64,000 bases of DNA from VAZQ01 sp963817135. GTDB lineage: Bacteria > Pseudomonadota > Alphaproteobacteria > Rhizobiales > Xanthobacteraceae. The DNA lies in NCBI GenBank assembly GCA_963817135.1, contig CAWFNG010000019.1, forward strand, positions 345,786-409,785, written 5' to 3'. How positions within the stretch are numbered: the stretch's first letter is position 1; every line of letters starts with the position of its first letter. Shown one piece after another: positions 17,381 through 26,492 of the stretch. The translations under genes and the position numbers were made by a program. The notes under the pieces are model-generated. The model was not told the DNA's origin and ran no database searches. It was given only the letters and a program-made list of their open reading frames with translations.

Positions 17381-18074
17381 CCAGATGCTTGCGGAAAAAT
17401 TCAAGCGTCAGGTTGAGCGCCCGATCGGCTTCCGGCTTGCTGTAGGTCCTGCCTCCGATTCTGGCAAAGGCATGGTCCGCTTCGGGATATTTGTGAATGG
17501 TGACGAGCGGATTGGGTGAGAGCCGCCGCTCCAGCAAGTCGTTGACCTCCGCCTGCACCCAGCGGTCGCGCATGGCCATGTGCAGCACAAACGGCCGGTG
17601 CAGGTTACGAGCCTCACGAATGTGATGCTCGATATAGGTGCCGTAATAGGCGACCGCACAATCGATGTCGGTGCGACAGCACAGCAGATAGCAGAGCTTG
17701 CCGCCCAGGCAGTAGCCGACAGCGCCGACCTTGCCGTTGCACGCGGGCAAGCCGCGAAGATAGGAGCGCGTGTCCTCCATGTCGTGAACGGCGAGGTCGT
17801 AATCGAAGTCGTAATAGAGGTCGAAGGCTTTTCTTACGTGCTCGGGGTTCTTGTCGGAAAGCTCGACCCCTGGTTCCTGTCGCCAGAACAGGTCGGGCAC
17901 CAGGCAAACGAACCCGGCTTGCGCGAATTCGTGCGCGTGGTGACGCATGGTGTCATTGACGCCCCAGATTTCCATGATGGCGATAATGGCCGGTGCCGGG
18001 GTCGAATCGGGAATAGCGAGATAGGCACCCATTTCCCCGTCCCGCAACTTGAACTTGATGTCCCGCGCCTGCAT
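17349..18074 (-). CDS. Dienelactone hydrolase family protein
   Basis: A 241-residue alpha/beta hydrolase. The nucleophile elbow GAVGYCLGGKLCY (Cys instead of Ser), the early Glu in IMEIWGVNDTMRHHAHEF, and the late His in YPEADHAFAR form the Cys-Asp-His triad of dienelactone hydrolases, which open the lactone in chlorocatechol and related aromatic degradation. The ATG at 18074 has GGGAAAGAG upstream. The last residues (SAVNLKFLS) and the stop codon are encoded by repeat hairpin B, so the native C-terminus has been altered. Confidence 0.88.
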   Translation of the reverse strand: MQARDIKFKLRDGEMGAYLAIPDSTPAPAIIAIMEIWGVNDTMRHHAHEFAQAGFVCLVPDLFWRQEPGVELSDKNPEHVRKAFDLYYDFDYDLAVHDMEDTRSYLRGLPACNGKVGAVGYCLGGKLCYLLCCRTDIDCAVAYYGTYIEHHIREARNLHRPFVLHMAMRDRWVQAEVNDLLERRLSPNPLVTIHKYPEADHAFARIGGRTYSKPEADRALNLTLEFFRKHLASAVNLKFLS

Positions 18075-18084
18075 CGCTCTTTCC

Positions 18085-19086
18085 CTATCGCGACAGCCTG
18101 AGAAGACGACGCGCGTTGCCGTGAAATATGCATGCGCGATCGTCCTCGCTGATCGCAAGCGCTTCTACGGCTTTGATGGTGCCGGCAATGAGCATTGCCC
18201 CCTGCTCGGGGTCAAACGGCGCGTCGCTGGCAAACAGGCAATGCGAGGTTCCGAAATAATCATGCCCGCAGCGCGTGGCAGCAACATCTCCATTCAAGGC
18301 GGTGTCGGCATAGAGCATCTTGAAATACTCCTGCGGCTTTTTGTGCAGAGCTGCCGCACCGGGATTGCAATCCCGGGAGCCGAAAAAGATCTGGCGAAAG
18401 CCAAGCCCGATCCGTCCTGCGAAATACGGGATCATGCCTCCCATGTGATGGGTGATGATCGTCAATGCGGGCAATTCATCGAACAGCCCGGAATAAACCA
18501 GCCGCATCATGCAGGCGCTCGTCTCATACGGCCAGCCGAAGGTGAACCAGATCTCGTTTTCCGATACCTGTTCGCCGGCATAATCGGAAAATTGCGGGCC
18601 GCGCATGGGGTGCACCCACACCGGCAGGCCGTGCTGCGCCATGCGGTGAAACAGCGGACGAAATTGCCCGGCGCTCAGCGGCTGTCCCGCCACGTTGGTG
18701 AAGACCTGAACGCCCCGCGCGCCAAGCTCGGTCACTGCGCGATCGGCTTCGTGCACCGCGGCGTCGATGTTGTTCATCGGCAGCGAGGCAACAAAAGTGG
18801 GGAATCGATCTGGATAGCGGCGGCAAAGATCGGCCAATCCATCATTGGCGAGGCGCGCCAGATCCGGCGTCCGCTCCGGTGGACCAAGCAGTTCAATCGG
18901 CGGATTGGCGAGCGAGAGCACCTGCCGGTAATCATCAAATCGGTCGAGCAACCGCAACCGCGCCTCGATATCCCACAGCGTGCGCATGCGCGGGAATGCC
19001 GTCGCGGCCGGCTGGTCAGGTACGAGGGCGCGCAGCCGCTCGAAATAGCCGGCAGGGATGAAATGATTGAAAACGTCGATGATCAC
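18085..19086 (-). CDS. Amidohydrolase-family (ACMSD-like) metal-dependent hydrolase or decarboxylase
   Basis: A 333-residue TIM-barrel enzyme of the amidohydrolase 2 family, which includes aminocarboxymuconate-semialdehyde decarboxylase and gamma-resorcylate decarboxylase. It opens VIIDVFNHFIPAGY (the first metal motif is degenerate compared with the usual HxH), has VWVHPMRGP centrally, TIITHHMGGMIPYFAGR, and FASDAPFD at the end. The GTG at 19086 with AAGGG upstream is the likely start. It runs into the dienelactone hydrolase gene 11 bases later, suggesting a two-gene aromatic-degradation operon. Confidence 0.85.
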   Translation of the reverse strand: MIIDVFNHFIPAGYFERLRALVPDQPAATAFPRMRTLWDIEARLRLLDRFDDYRQVLSLANPPIELLGPPERTPDLARLANDGLADLCRRYPDRFPTFVASLPMNNIDAAVHEADRAVTELGARGVQVFTNVAGQPLSAGQFRPLFHRMAQHGLPVWVHPMRGPQFSDYAGEQVSENEIWFTFGWPYETSACMMRLVYSGLFDELPALTIITHHMGGMIPYFAGRIGLGFRQIFFGSRDCNPGAAALHKKPQEYFKMLYADTALNGDVAATRCGHDYFGTSHCLFASDAPFDPEQGAMLIAGTIKAVEALAISEDDRACIFHGNARRLLRLSR

Positions 19087-19155
19087 CGTCGCAGCCCTTG
19101 TGATAGCCGACCGGCTCTGACACACAAACGAAAATAATAAAAAGGGGGGAAACGA

Positions 19156-20514
19156 ATGCAAAGCAGCGTCAGCAAATCCGCGGAATTGGTCGGCCGTCTG
19201 GAGCGCCTGCCATTCTCGCCGTGGCATCGCAACCTGTTCATCCTCTGCTTCCTCGGCGTGATGTTCGATGCCTGCGATTTCGCGCTGTTCGGAATGGCAC
19301 TACCGCCGGTTGCGCGAGAATTCGGGCTAAACCAGGCGCAAGCCGGCCTGCTCGCCACCGTGGGCCTGGTGGGCGCATTTCTCGGCGCTTTGTTCTGGGG
19401 GACCATTTCCGATTACATCGGCCGGCGCGTCTCGTTTGCTGCCACAATCGGCATCTTTTCCCTGTTCACCGGGCTCGTCGCCGCCTCCTGGAACGTGCTG
19501 TCGCTCTCGGTCTTCCGCTTCATTTCCAATTTCGGATTGGGCGGCGAAGTGCCCGTCGCGCTGACGCTCACCTCGGAATACAGCCCAAGCCGCATCCGCG
19601 GACGCATGACCGGCAGCATGATGGCTGCGTTTCCGCTGGGCCTCGCGCTTGCGGCGCTGGTCGCCTATTTCGTTATCCCGACCTACGGCTGGCGCGCCGC
19701 CTTCGTGCTGGGCGTCATTCCCGCGGTGCTGCTGTTCTTTGTGCGGCTCATCATGCCGGAATCGGCGCGCTATCTGGTGAGCCGCGGCCGTATCGACGAG
19801 GCCGAGCGCACGGTCGCCGAGATCGAGCAAAAAGCTGCGCAAGGCAAGCCGTTGCCGCCGCCGGTGCCGGTACCCGCCGGGTTCGAAGCGCGCGGCGTCA
19901 CGGTTTTGGAGCTGCTCACGCCGGAGCGCCGCCGACGCACCATTCTCCTGTGGATTGTCTCATTCTGCTTTCTATGGTCGTCGAACGGCATCATTTTCAT
20001 GCTGCCGCAGATTCTGGTGCAGCGCGGCTTTGAACTGCGGCAGATTTTCATCTTCCTGTTCGTGCAGGCGGTGGCCGCTTTCGTCGGCTACACGGCGTGC
20101 GGCTTTCTCATCGACTGGTTCGGCCGTCGGCCGGTATTGTTTCTCTATTATTTCATCGGCGCGTTCTTTCATCTGTGGTTTGCAGAGGCGACCGGTATCT
20201 GGATTTACTTTGCGATCGCGGCAGTAGGCTGGGTCAATCCCGGCGTCTACGGCTCGAACGGCATCTATGTGAGCGAGCTTTATCCGACCCATTTGCGGGC
20301 AACCGCGGTCGGTTGGTTCTTCGGTATCGGCCGCGTCGGCTCCTTTCTCGCGCCTGCCGCAATCGGCTTCATGCTGCATTACGGTTGGGGCGCCTATGTT
20401 CTCCACACCTTCGCACTGACCTTCCTCATCGCCGCCATTGCGCTGTGGTTCGTCGGCATCGAGACCAAGGGACGCGTGCTTGAGCAGATCACCGTTTCGC
20501 CCCAGCCGGCGTGA
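19156..20514 (+). CDS. MFS transporter (organic/aromatic acid:H+ symporter type)
   Basis: A 452-residue inner-membrane carrier with 12 predicted membrane segments. MFS signature motifs are visible: GTISDYIGRRVSF between segments 2 and 3, RIRGRMTGSMM before segment 4, and a second-half DWFGRRPVLF. The profile matches sugar/aromatic-acid symporters (AAHS-like). AAGGGGGG lies upstream of the ATG. It is divergent from the amidohydrolase and dienelactone hydrolase genes, so it may import their substrate; this is inference from position. Confidence 0.9.
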   Translation: MQSSVSKSAELVGRLERLPFSPWHRNLFILCFLGVMFDACDFALFGMALPPVAREFGLNQAQAGLLATVGLVGAFLGALFWGTISDYIGRRVSFAATIGIFSLFTGLVAASWNVLSLSVFRFISNFGLGGEVPVALTLTSEYSPSRIRGRMTGSMMAAFPLGLALAALVAYFVIPTYGWRAAFVLGVIPAVLLFFVRLIMPESARYLVSRGRIDEAERTVAEIEQKAAQGKPLPPPVPVPAGFEARGVTVLELLTPERRRRTILLWIVSFCFLWSSNGIIFMLPQILVQRGFELRQIFIFLFVQAVAAFVGYTACGFLIDWFGRRPVLFLYYFIGAFFHLWFAEATGIWIYFAIAAVGWVNPGVYGSNGIYVSELYPTHLRATAVGWFFGIGRVGSFLAPAAIGFMLHYGWGAYVLHTFALTFLIAAIALWFVGIETKGRVLEQITVSPQPA

Positions 20515-20518
20515 GCCG

Positions 20519-20567
20519 GAATGATGATTACTCAATGATGATTACCCAACGATGATTACCATGGGCC
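20519..20567. repeat. Three tandem 15-base repeats
   Basis: The unit TGATGATTAC(T/C)CAA(T/C) occurs about three times between the MFS gene and the Crp-type regulator gene. It could be a regulator-binding array or replication slippage. Confidence 0.7.
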
Positions 20568-20643
20568 GCTCGGTCTGCGCGTGGTATCGTCCTCTCTCGC
20601 GCGGGGATTACCCCGAAAGAGTGCCGCATTTCCCGGCACCTCT

Positions 20644-21363
20644 ATGGCGCCAATGGTAAGAACTCCGGCAAATCCCGCGGAAGATCGCAGCCTGCTCACG
20701 GATTGCATCCTGTTTCGCGGCCTCCCTCCGGAGCAGCGCAATTCCCTCGCAAAGTTTGCCCACATCCGGGAATTCGCGGCCGGCAAATCCATTTTTCTGC
20801 GGGGATCGGTGCATCACAGCATGATGGCAGTGCTGAAGGGCACGGTGAAAATCAGCGTGACCAACCCGGATGGCCGGGAGCTTCTGCTGGCGATACTCCA
20901 TCCCGGCGAGGTGTTTGGCGAGATTGCACTGCTCGACGGCAAGGAGCGCAGTGCCGACGCCGTGGCGGTCACGGATTGCAGCCTGGCTGGGCTGGAGCGT
21001 CGCGATGTGATGAACTTTCTCGAACGCAATCCGGCGGCCTGGGGTACTCTCGTCGAGGTTCTCTGCGCCCGGCTGCGTCACACCGATGAGCACCTGGCCG
21101 AAGTTGCCCTGTTGCATCTGCCGGCACGCATCGCCAATGCCCTGCTGCGAGTATTAGCCGGCGAGACACCCGCACCGGCTGCCCACTCCCCCAGCGAGAT
21201 TCGTCTCTCTCAGCGCGAGATCGGAGCGATGGTGGGCGCCTCGCGCGAGAGCGTCAACAAGTGCTTTCATGAATGGCGGCGCAAAGGCATCGTGCGCATC
21301 GACAAGGGAGGCATCACCGTAACCGACGTCGCCGCACTCGAACGGCTTGCAAAGCAGGAGTGA
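20644..21363 (+). CDS. Crp/Fnr-family transcriptional regulator
   Basis: A 239-residue cytoplasmic regulator: cyclic-nucleotide-binding beta-roll at residues 20-135 (ILHPGEVFGEIALLDGKERS) and a Crp-type helix-turn-helix at residues 165-235 (LSQREIGAMVGASRESVNK, then a recognition helix WRRKGIVRI). No Fnr-type cysteine cluster is present at the N-terminus, so it is not an obvious oxygen sensor. Start is uncertain: the frame is open from 20581, and neither ATG at 20644 nor GTG at 20581 has a good ribosome site. Confidence 0.88.
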   Translation: MAPMVRTPANPAEDRSLLTDCILFRGLPPEQRNSLAKFAHIREFAAGKSIFLRGSVHHSMMAVLKGTVKISVTNPDGRELLLAILHPGEVFGEIALLDGKERSADAVAVTDCSLAGLERRDVMNFLERNPAAWGTLVEVLCARLRHTDEHLAEVALLHLPARIANALLRVLAGETPAPAAHSPSEIRLSQREIGAMVGASRESVNKCFHEWRRKGIVRIDKGGITVTDVAALERLAKQE

Positions 21364-21412
21364 CGCCCGGCGATTGGCGAAGCGCGATGCTCCTCACGAT
21401 GCGGCCCGCCGC

Positions 21413-22570
21413 TTACAGGCCGCGTGCAATGAGAAGCTTCATGATCTCGTTGGTGCCGGCATAGATGCGCATGACGCGGGCGTCGCGGTACATGCGGGAA
21501 ATCGGATATTCCTCCATATAGCCGTAGCCGCCGAACAGCTGCAGGCAGCGGTCGATGATCGTGCCCTGCAGATCGGTGAGCCAGTATTTCGCCATGGAGG
21601 CAGTCGAGGTATCGAGCGAGCCGTCGAGATAGCGGCCGATGCAGTGATCGTGGAACACCCGGCCGATGGTCGCTTCGGACTTACATTCCGCCAGCACGAA
21701 CTGGGTGTTCTGAAATTCGATGATTTTTTTGCCGAATGCCTCGCGCTGCTTGACGTAGTCGATCGTCAACCCGAGCGCGCGCTCGAGCATGGCCTGGGCA
21801 TGCACTGCCACAATGAGCCGCTCGCGCGGCAGGTCGTTCATCAATTGCGTAAAACCCTGCCCCTCCTCGCTGCCAAGGAGGTTCTCGGCGGGAAGCTTCA
21901 CCTCATCGAAGAACAATTCGGATGTGTCGGCGGCATCCAGCCCGAGCTTGTTGAGCTTGCGGCCGCGGCGGAAGCCGGGCGCGTCATCGGTCTCCACCAC
22001 CAGGAGCGAGACGCCCTTGGAACCGGCGCCGGGGTCGGTCTTGGCGACAACGACGATGAAATTGGCGTGTTGGCCATTGGTGATGAACGTCTTGGCGCCG
22101 CTGAGCACGTAGCCGTTGCCCGACTTCTTCGCCGACGTGCGCACCCCTTGCAGGTCGGAGCCGGTGCCGGGCTCGCTCATGGCAATGGCGCCGATAAGCT
22201 CGCCGGTGACCAGCCTGGGCAGCCAGCGCTGCTTTTGCTCCTCGGTGCCGTAATGCAGGATGTACGGCGCGACTATGCCGGAATGCAGCGGAGCGCCAAA
22301 GGAATCGAAGCCGGCAAGACCGAGTTGGCGGATGATCACCGCCTCATGGGCGAAGCTGCCACCAGCTCCTCCATACTGTTCCGGAATTGCCGGGCACAGT
22401 AGTCCCGCCGCGCCGGCCTTGGTCCAGACTTCACGCTCGTACATTCCGCGCTCGTTCCAGGCATCGAGCTGCGGAACGTATTCGGCGGCGATGAAACGCC
22501 GTGCCTGCTCTTCGAGCATGACAACGTCATCGGACATCCAGGTCGCCGGCGGAAGATCGAGAACGGCCAT
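21413..22570 (-). CDS. Acyl-CoA dehydrogenase
   Basis: A 385-residue FAD enzyme that introduces a double bond in acyl-CoA thioesters. The three domains are recognisable: helical N-terminus (residues 15-125), middle beta-domain with IGAIAMSEPGTGSDLQG, and C-terminal helices ending LFGGYGYMEEYPISRMYRD and the catalytic-base region IYAGTNEIMK. The start ATG at 22570 lies at the inner end of a half copy of hairpin B, with no ribosome site visible; ATG at 22537 is an alternative. Substrate chain length cannot be assigned. Confidence 0.93.
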   Translation of the reverse strand: MAVLDLPPATWMSDDVVMLEEQARRFIAAEYVPQLDAWNERGMYEREVWTKAGAAGLLCPAIPEQYGGAGGSFAHEAVIIRQLGLAGFDSFGAPLHSGIVAPYILHYGTEEQKQRWLPRLVTGELIGAIAMSEPGTGSDLQGVRTSAKKSGNGYVLSGAKTFITNGQHANFIVVVAKTDPGAGSKGVSLLVVETDDAPGFRRGRKLNKLGLDAADTSELFFDEVKLPAENLLGSEEGQGFTQLMNDLPRERLIVAVHAQAMLERALGLTIDYVKQREAFGKKIIEFQNTQFVLAECKSEATIGRVFHDHCIGRYLDGSLDTSTASMAKYWLTDLQGTIIDRCLQLFGGYGYMEEYPISRMYRDARVMRIYAGTNEIMKLLIARGL

Positions 22571-22597
22571 GATAGGAACTGCAAATTCACCGCACTA
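22571..22597. repeat. Half copy of palindromic hairpin B
   Basis: The arm reads TAGGAACTGCAAATTCACCG and then CACTA, one arm of hairpin B with a single arm substitution. It lies immediately upstream of the acyl-CoA dehydrogenase start codon; the start ATGGCCG itself matches the loop of hairpin B. Confidence 0.75.
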
Positions 22598-22690
22598 TTG
22601 GCTAGTCTATTGGTAATGTACTGAGCCTGTGATCGAAGGGCCACACCCACGGCCTGATTGTCCGCTGCCGCTTGCATTAGGCTGCCAGGC

Positions 22691-22705
22691 TTAACGCTCT
22701 GTTTA
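22691..22705. promoter_or_regulatory. Candidate CtrA-binding site upstream of podJ
   Basis: TTAA, seven bases, then TTTA: one mismatch from the CtrA consensus TTAA-N7-TTAA. It is 119 bases before the podJ-like start; a further TTAA half-site lies near 22768. CtrA control of podJ is known in Caulobacter; here it is inference. Confidence 0.4.
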
Positions 22706-22823
22706 CCGCAAACGGCAAAAACTGCGCACCGGAGCGCCAGCACGGCATTGCCCGTGCAGCTGGCTCTTAACGGGCGTCGGTTCCGGCAGCGCTTTTGCTC
22801 GGCCCCCAAATTCGGATGCGGGT

Positions 22824-25800
22824 ATGAGATCGGGTGATCCGTGGAAGCTGCGAGGGATCCGGCGCGACGCGCAGGAAACCGCGCGCGAGGCAGCGCGTCG
22901 CGCCGGGATGTCGGTCGGGGAATGGCTCGACAGCGTCATTTCCGCCGAAGAGAACCCGCCGGAAACCCGGCACGCGACGCGCGACTATCCTGACTACGAG
23001 GCCGCAAGCGAGCGCGACGAGGAGCCCCGCGACTACAACAGCTATCGGGCTCACCCGCCCGCGCCACGCAGCGCACCGCCAAGTGGGGACGATCCCGCGG
23101 CGATCGATCGCAGCGTGCGCCAGCTCAATGCGCGACTCGACGATCTGAGCCGCCAGCTCACGCGCGCAGCGCAGTTGAGCGAAGCCAATGCGTCGCGCGC
23201 GTCGGTTCGCGACCAGGAGGCGCCGCCGCAACTGGTTGAGGTGATTTCCAAGCTCGACCGCCGGCTCGATCAGCTGATGACCGAAGGCCGCGCCAGCAAA
23301 AGCGCGATGGAGCAACGCGTTGACGCGGTGAGCCGTGCGGTTGCCGACCTCAACCCGAAGCGGACTTCGCCGCCACAGGAACCGGCCACTCCGCTCGATC
23401 AGGCCATGCTCGAAATAGCCAACCGGCAGCGCACACTGGACGGCAAGGCCGCGCCCGAGCCGCCGCGCACGACGCCCACTCCCGAGTCATTGCCACGCCC
23501 GCGCACTCAAGAGCTGTCCGGGCTGGAACAGCAGCTTCGAACCATCAATTCGCAAATCGCCAGTCTGAAGCAGCCCTGCGGCATCGACAAGGCCATCGAC
23601 ACGCTGCGCGATGACCTCGCCGAGATCGGTGTCATGCTGCAGGACGCGCTGCCGCGCAAATCGGTCGAAGCGCTGGAGGGCCAGGTACGCAAGCTTGCCG
23701 AGCGAATCGAAGAGACGCGCAATGCAGGGGCGGACGGCAGCGCCCTTGTCGGTCTGGAACGAGGCCTTGCCGAAGTACGGGATGCGCTGCGCAGCCTCTC
23801 GCCCGCGGAAGGTCTCGTCGGGATCGACCGCGAATTGCAGCAGCTTTCGCACAAGCTCGACGTTGTCGCGCACAACAGCCAGGATCCCACGGCGCTGCGC
23901 CAGCTCGAAGGCGCGATCGTTGCCATGCGCGGCATCGTCTCGCAGGTTGCTTCCAACGACGCGCTCGCAAGCCTGTCGCAGGAGGTGCGAGCGCTTGCCG
24001 GCAAGGTCGACCGCGCTACCGACACCGACAGCAGCAATATTCTTTCCGCACTCGAGCAGCGAATTGCCGCCCTCGCCGACGCCCTCGAACGGCGCAACCA
24101 AGGCGGCCAGAAGGTGCCGAACGAACTGGAAGCCGCCATCAGCGGGCTCGTCGACAAGATCGAGCGCGTGCAGCTCACGCCCAACAATCATGCCGCACTC
24201 GGGCATCTGGAGGACCGCATTGCCAAGCTGGTCGAGAAACTCGATGCCTCCGACAACAGGCTCAATCATCTCGAGGCCATAGAGCGCGGCTTGGCGGAGC
24301 TTCTCATCCATCTGGAACATCAGCGGCTGCCAAACGTGGCGCGGGGCGCGGCCGAGGTCGATGACCTTTCTCGCAATGTGTCCCAACTCAGGCAAACCGA
24401 GCAAAAGACCCGGGAAGCCCTGGAAACCGTGCATGGCACGCTGGGACACGTGGTCGACCGCCTCGCCATGATCGAAACCGACATCCGAAACACGCCGGCA
24501 CGGCGGGTGGAGGAATGGCTGACGGAAGCGTTCTCGCGCAGCGGCTCAAGCAAACCGAAGGAGCCCGAGCTGCACGCTGCTGCCGCCGGCGGCAACGGCA
24601 AGGACCGCAAATCGCAGCCACCGACGAAATCCGAAGCATCTGCAGCCTTGCCGTCTTCACCGGCGCCACTGCCGCAGGCTTTGGAACCCATCGATCTGGA
24701 AGCACCCCTGACACCGGAGTTGCCAGCCGCTACGGCAGCGGAGCGCCGGCCCTTCGATCCGGATCTGCCGCCTGATCATCCGCTGGAGCCCGGCTCGAGC
24801 GGCACGTCGGGGCGCATTGCTCGCTCGCCAGCAGAGCGGATTGCTGCCTCCGAATCGGTGCTCGCCGGGGCGAAGCCGCCGCCAGCGACGGAAGTTGGAG
24901 GAAAATCGAGCTTCATTGCTGCAGCACGGCGCGCCGCTCAGGCCGCAGGCCGGGAATCTCCCAGCAGATCGGCCGTCGGCGGTCCGCGCGAGATCGCCTC
25001 CGCCGCCGGCAAGCTCGCCAAACGGGTCGGCAAGTTACGCGCCTTGATTGGAGCAACCGCGGGCGTTCTCATCGTGCTCGGGGCGTTCCAGGTCGCGCGC
25101 ATATGGCTGGGCTCTCCGGAGCAGCCTGAGCAGAGCCCGCCGGTCCAGCAGGTCCCGGGGTCTTCGGAACGCTCACCGGATTCCACCGTCATCAAACCAG
25201 CAGCAGCGCCGGATGCCGTCCCTCCGACGATCAGTCGACAATCCTCCGCCTATCCGGCAAACGGCGGCACGGACAGCACCATTCTTGCCCCCGAAGTCGC
25301 GCCGGAAATCAATAGCAGCGAAGGACAACCCACCAGAACCATGGCGCCTAGTGCAGAGCGCGACGTCACCGGCTCGATCCTTCCGCTGGAGAAATCAGCA
25401 AAGCCACCCACCGCGAATACGCCCACTGCGGTCGAGGCAAGCACTCCAGCTCCGGCTGCGAAACCGCCGGCTGCGCCAACGACCCAGCCTTCCGCGCCAC
25501 ATCAAGCCGCGGCCGACAAATTGCCCCCAGCTTTCGGTAGCACGCTGCGCAATGGCGCGAACAAAGCCGACGCATCCGCTCAATATGAGATCGCGGTGCG
25601 CTTTGCCGAGGGGCGCGGTGTGCCGCAGAATCTCGGCGAAGCCGCCGAGTGGTTCGAGCGCGCGGCCAAACAAGGGCTTGCGCCCGCCCAGTTCCGACTT
25701 GCCGGGCTTTACGAGAAGGGTCTCGGCGTCAAGAAGAATATCGAGACTGCCCGCCGCTTCTATGTCGCCGCCGGCGAAGCCGGCAACGCCAAGGCGCTGC

Positions 25801-26240
25801 ACAATCTCGCCGTGCTCTATGCCGAGGGAGTCGACGGCAAACCGGACTACCAGACAGCCGCCCGATGGTTCCGCAAGGCGGCCGACTACGGGGTCGCCGA
25901 CAGCCAGTATAACCTCGCCATTCTCTATGCGCGCGGCATCGGGGTCGAGCAGAATTTTACGGAAGCTTACAAATGGTTCGCGCTGGCTGCGCTGCAGGGC
26001 GACGTCGAATCGGCAAAGAAGCGCGATGAATTGGGAGCCAGGCTCGATGCGCAGTCGCTCAATGTGGCGATGCAGGCGGTACAGACCTGGATGCCCGAGC
26101 ACCAGCCTGAGGCTGCGGTCGAGGTCAAGCCGCCGCCCGGCGGATGGGATGCCGCCGCGTCTTCTGCGCAAGGGGGCAAACGCAAGCCCGTGATTGTCGG
26201 ACCCAAGCTCGACCTTGCCACCCCAGTGCGAGCACAATAA
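22824..26240 (+). CDS. podJ: PodJ-like polar localisation protein with coiled coil and Sel1 repeats
   Basis: A 1138-residue single-pass membrane scaffold. The opening SGDPWKLRGIRRDAQETARE and then AARRAGMSVGEWLDSVI is the conserved PodJ N-terminus. Residues 70-580 are heptad-rich coiled coil, residues 590-730 a Pro/Ala-rich linker, residues 737-757 a membrane helix, residues 760-905 a second low-complexity linker, and residues 915-1060 four Sel1 repeats (for example AAEWFERAAKQGLAPAQFRL). PodJ organises one cell pole for asymmetric division and surface appendages. As in other Rhizobiales, I see no C-terminal peptidoglycan-binding domain. The start has no strong ribosome site. Confidence 0.88.
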   Translation: MRSGDPWKLRGIRRDAQETAREAARRAGMSVGEWLDSVISAEENPPETRHATRDYPDYEAASERDEEPRDYNSYRAHPPAPRSAPPSGDDPAAIDRSVRQLNARLDDLSRQLTRAAQLSEANASRASVRDQEAPPQLVEVISKLDRRLDQLMTEGRASKSAMEQRVDAVSRAVADLNPKRTSPPQEPATPLDQAMLEIANRQRTLDGKAAPEPPRTTPTPESLPRPRTQELSGLEQQLRTINSQIASLKQPCGIDKAIDTLRDDLAEIGVMLQDALPRKSVEALEGQVRKLAERIEETRNAGADGSALVGLERGLAEVRDALRSLSPAEGLVGIDRELQQLSHKLDVVAHNSQDPTALRQLEGAIVAMRGIVSQVASNDALASLSQEVRALAGKVDRATDTDSSNILSALEQRIAALADALERRNQGGQKVPNELEAAISGLVDKIERVQLTPNNHAALGHLEDRIAKLVEKLDASDNRLNHLEAIERGLAELLIHLEHQRLPNVARGAAEVDDLSRNVSQLRQTEQKTREALETVHGTLGHVVDRLAMIETDIRNTPARRVEEWLTEAFSRSGSSKPKEPELHAAAAGGNGKDRKSQPPTKSEASAALPSSPAPLPQALEPIDLEAPLTPELPAATAAERRPFDPDLPPDHPLEPGSSGTSGRIARSPAERIAASESVLAGAKPPPATEVGGKSSFIAAARRAAQAAGRESPSRSAVGGPREIASAAGKLAKRVGKLRALIGATAGVLIVLGAFQVARIWLGSPEQPEQSPPVQQVPGSSERSPDSTVIKPAAAPDAVPPTISRQSSAYPANGGTDSTILAPEVAPEINSSEGQPTRTMAPSAERDVTGSILPLEKSAKPPTANTPTAVEASTPAPAAKPPAAPTTQPSAPHQAAADKLPPAFGSTLRNGANKADASAQYEIAVRFAEGRGVPQNLGEAAEWFERAAKQGLAPAQFRLAGLYEKGLGVKKNIETARRFYVAAGEAGNAKALHNLAVLYAEGVDGKPDYQTAARWFRKAADYGVADSQYNLAILYARGIGVEQNFTEAYKWFALAALQGDVESAKKRDELGARLDAQSLNVAMQAVQTWMPEHQPEAAVEVKPPPGGWDAAASSAQGGKRKPVIVGPKLDLATPVRAQ

Positions 26241-26492
26241 GAGCGCAGGGGCATGGACTCCGCTCGCGGGAAACGCGCACTGCCACTAGCTCCCCTGAAA
26301 GGGTCGTGGTAGGCGTCTTCTCAGCGAAGGGGTCGAAATTCTTTCCCCGCCCGGAGGCTGGCGCCTTCGCTTCGCTACGCTAGATACGCCGGCGCTTCGC
26401 GTCGGTGTTCAAACGCCGCTAAGAACGGCGGCCAACGGGCCGCCTACCTGACTGCCCCCTTCGGGGCATGAGGCTCTAACGAGGACGCGACT

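Noticed and set aside
20519..20567. CRISPR array
   Set aside because: Units are contiguous 15-base tandem repeats without spacers, and no cas genes are present.
26241..26492. Riboswitch or structured RNA upstream of the TauE/SafE gene
   Set aside because: Several small stems can be drawn, but none matches a riboswitch class I recognise; 250 bases without coding potential is all that can be said.
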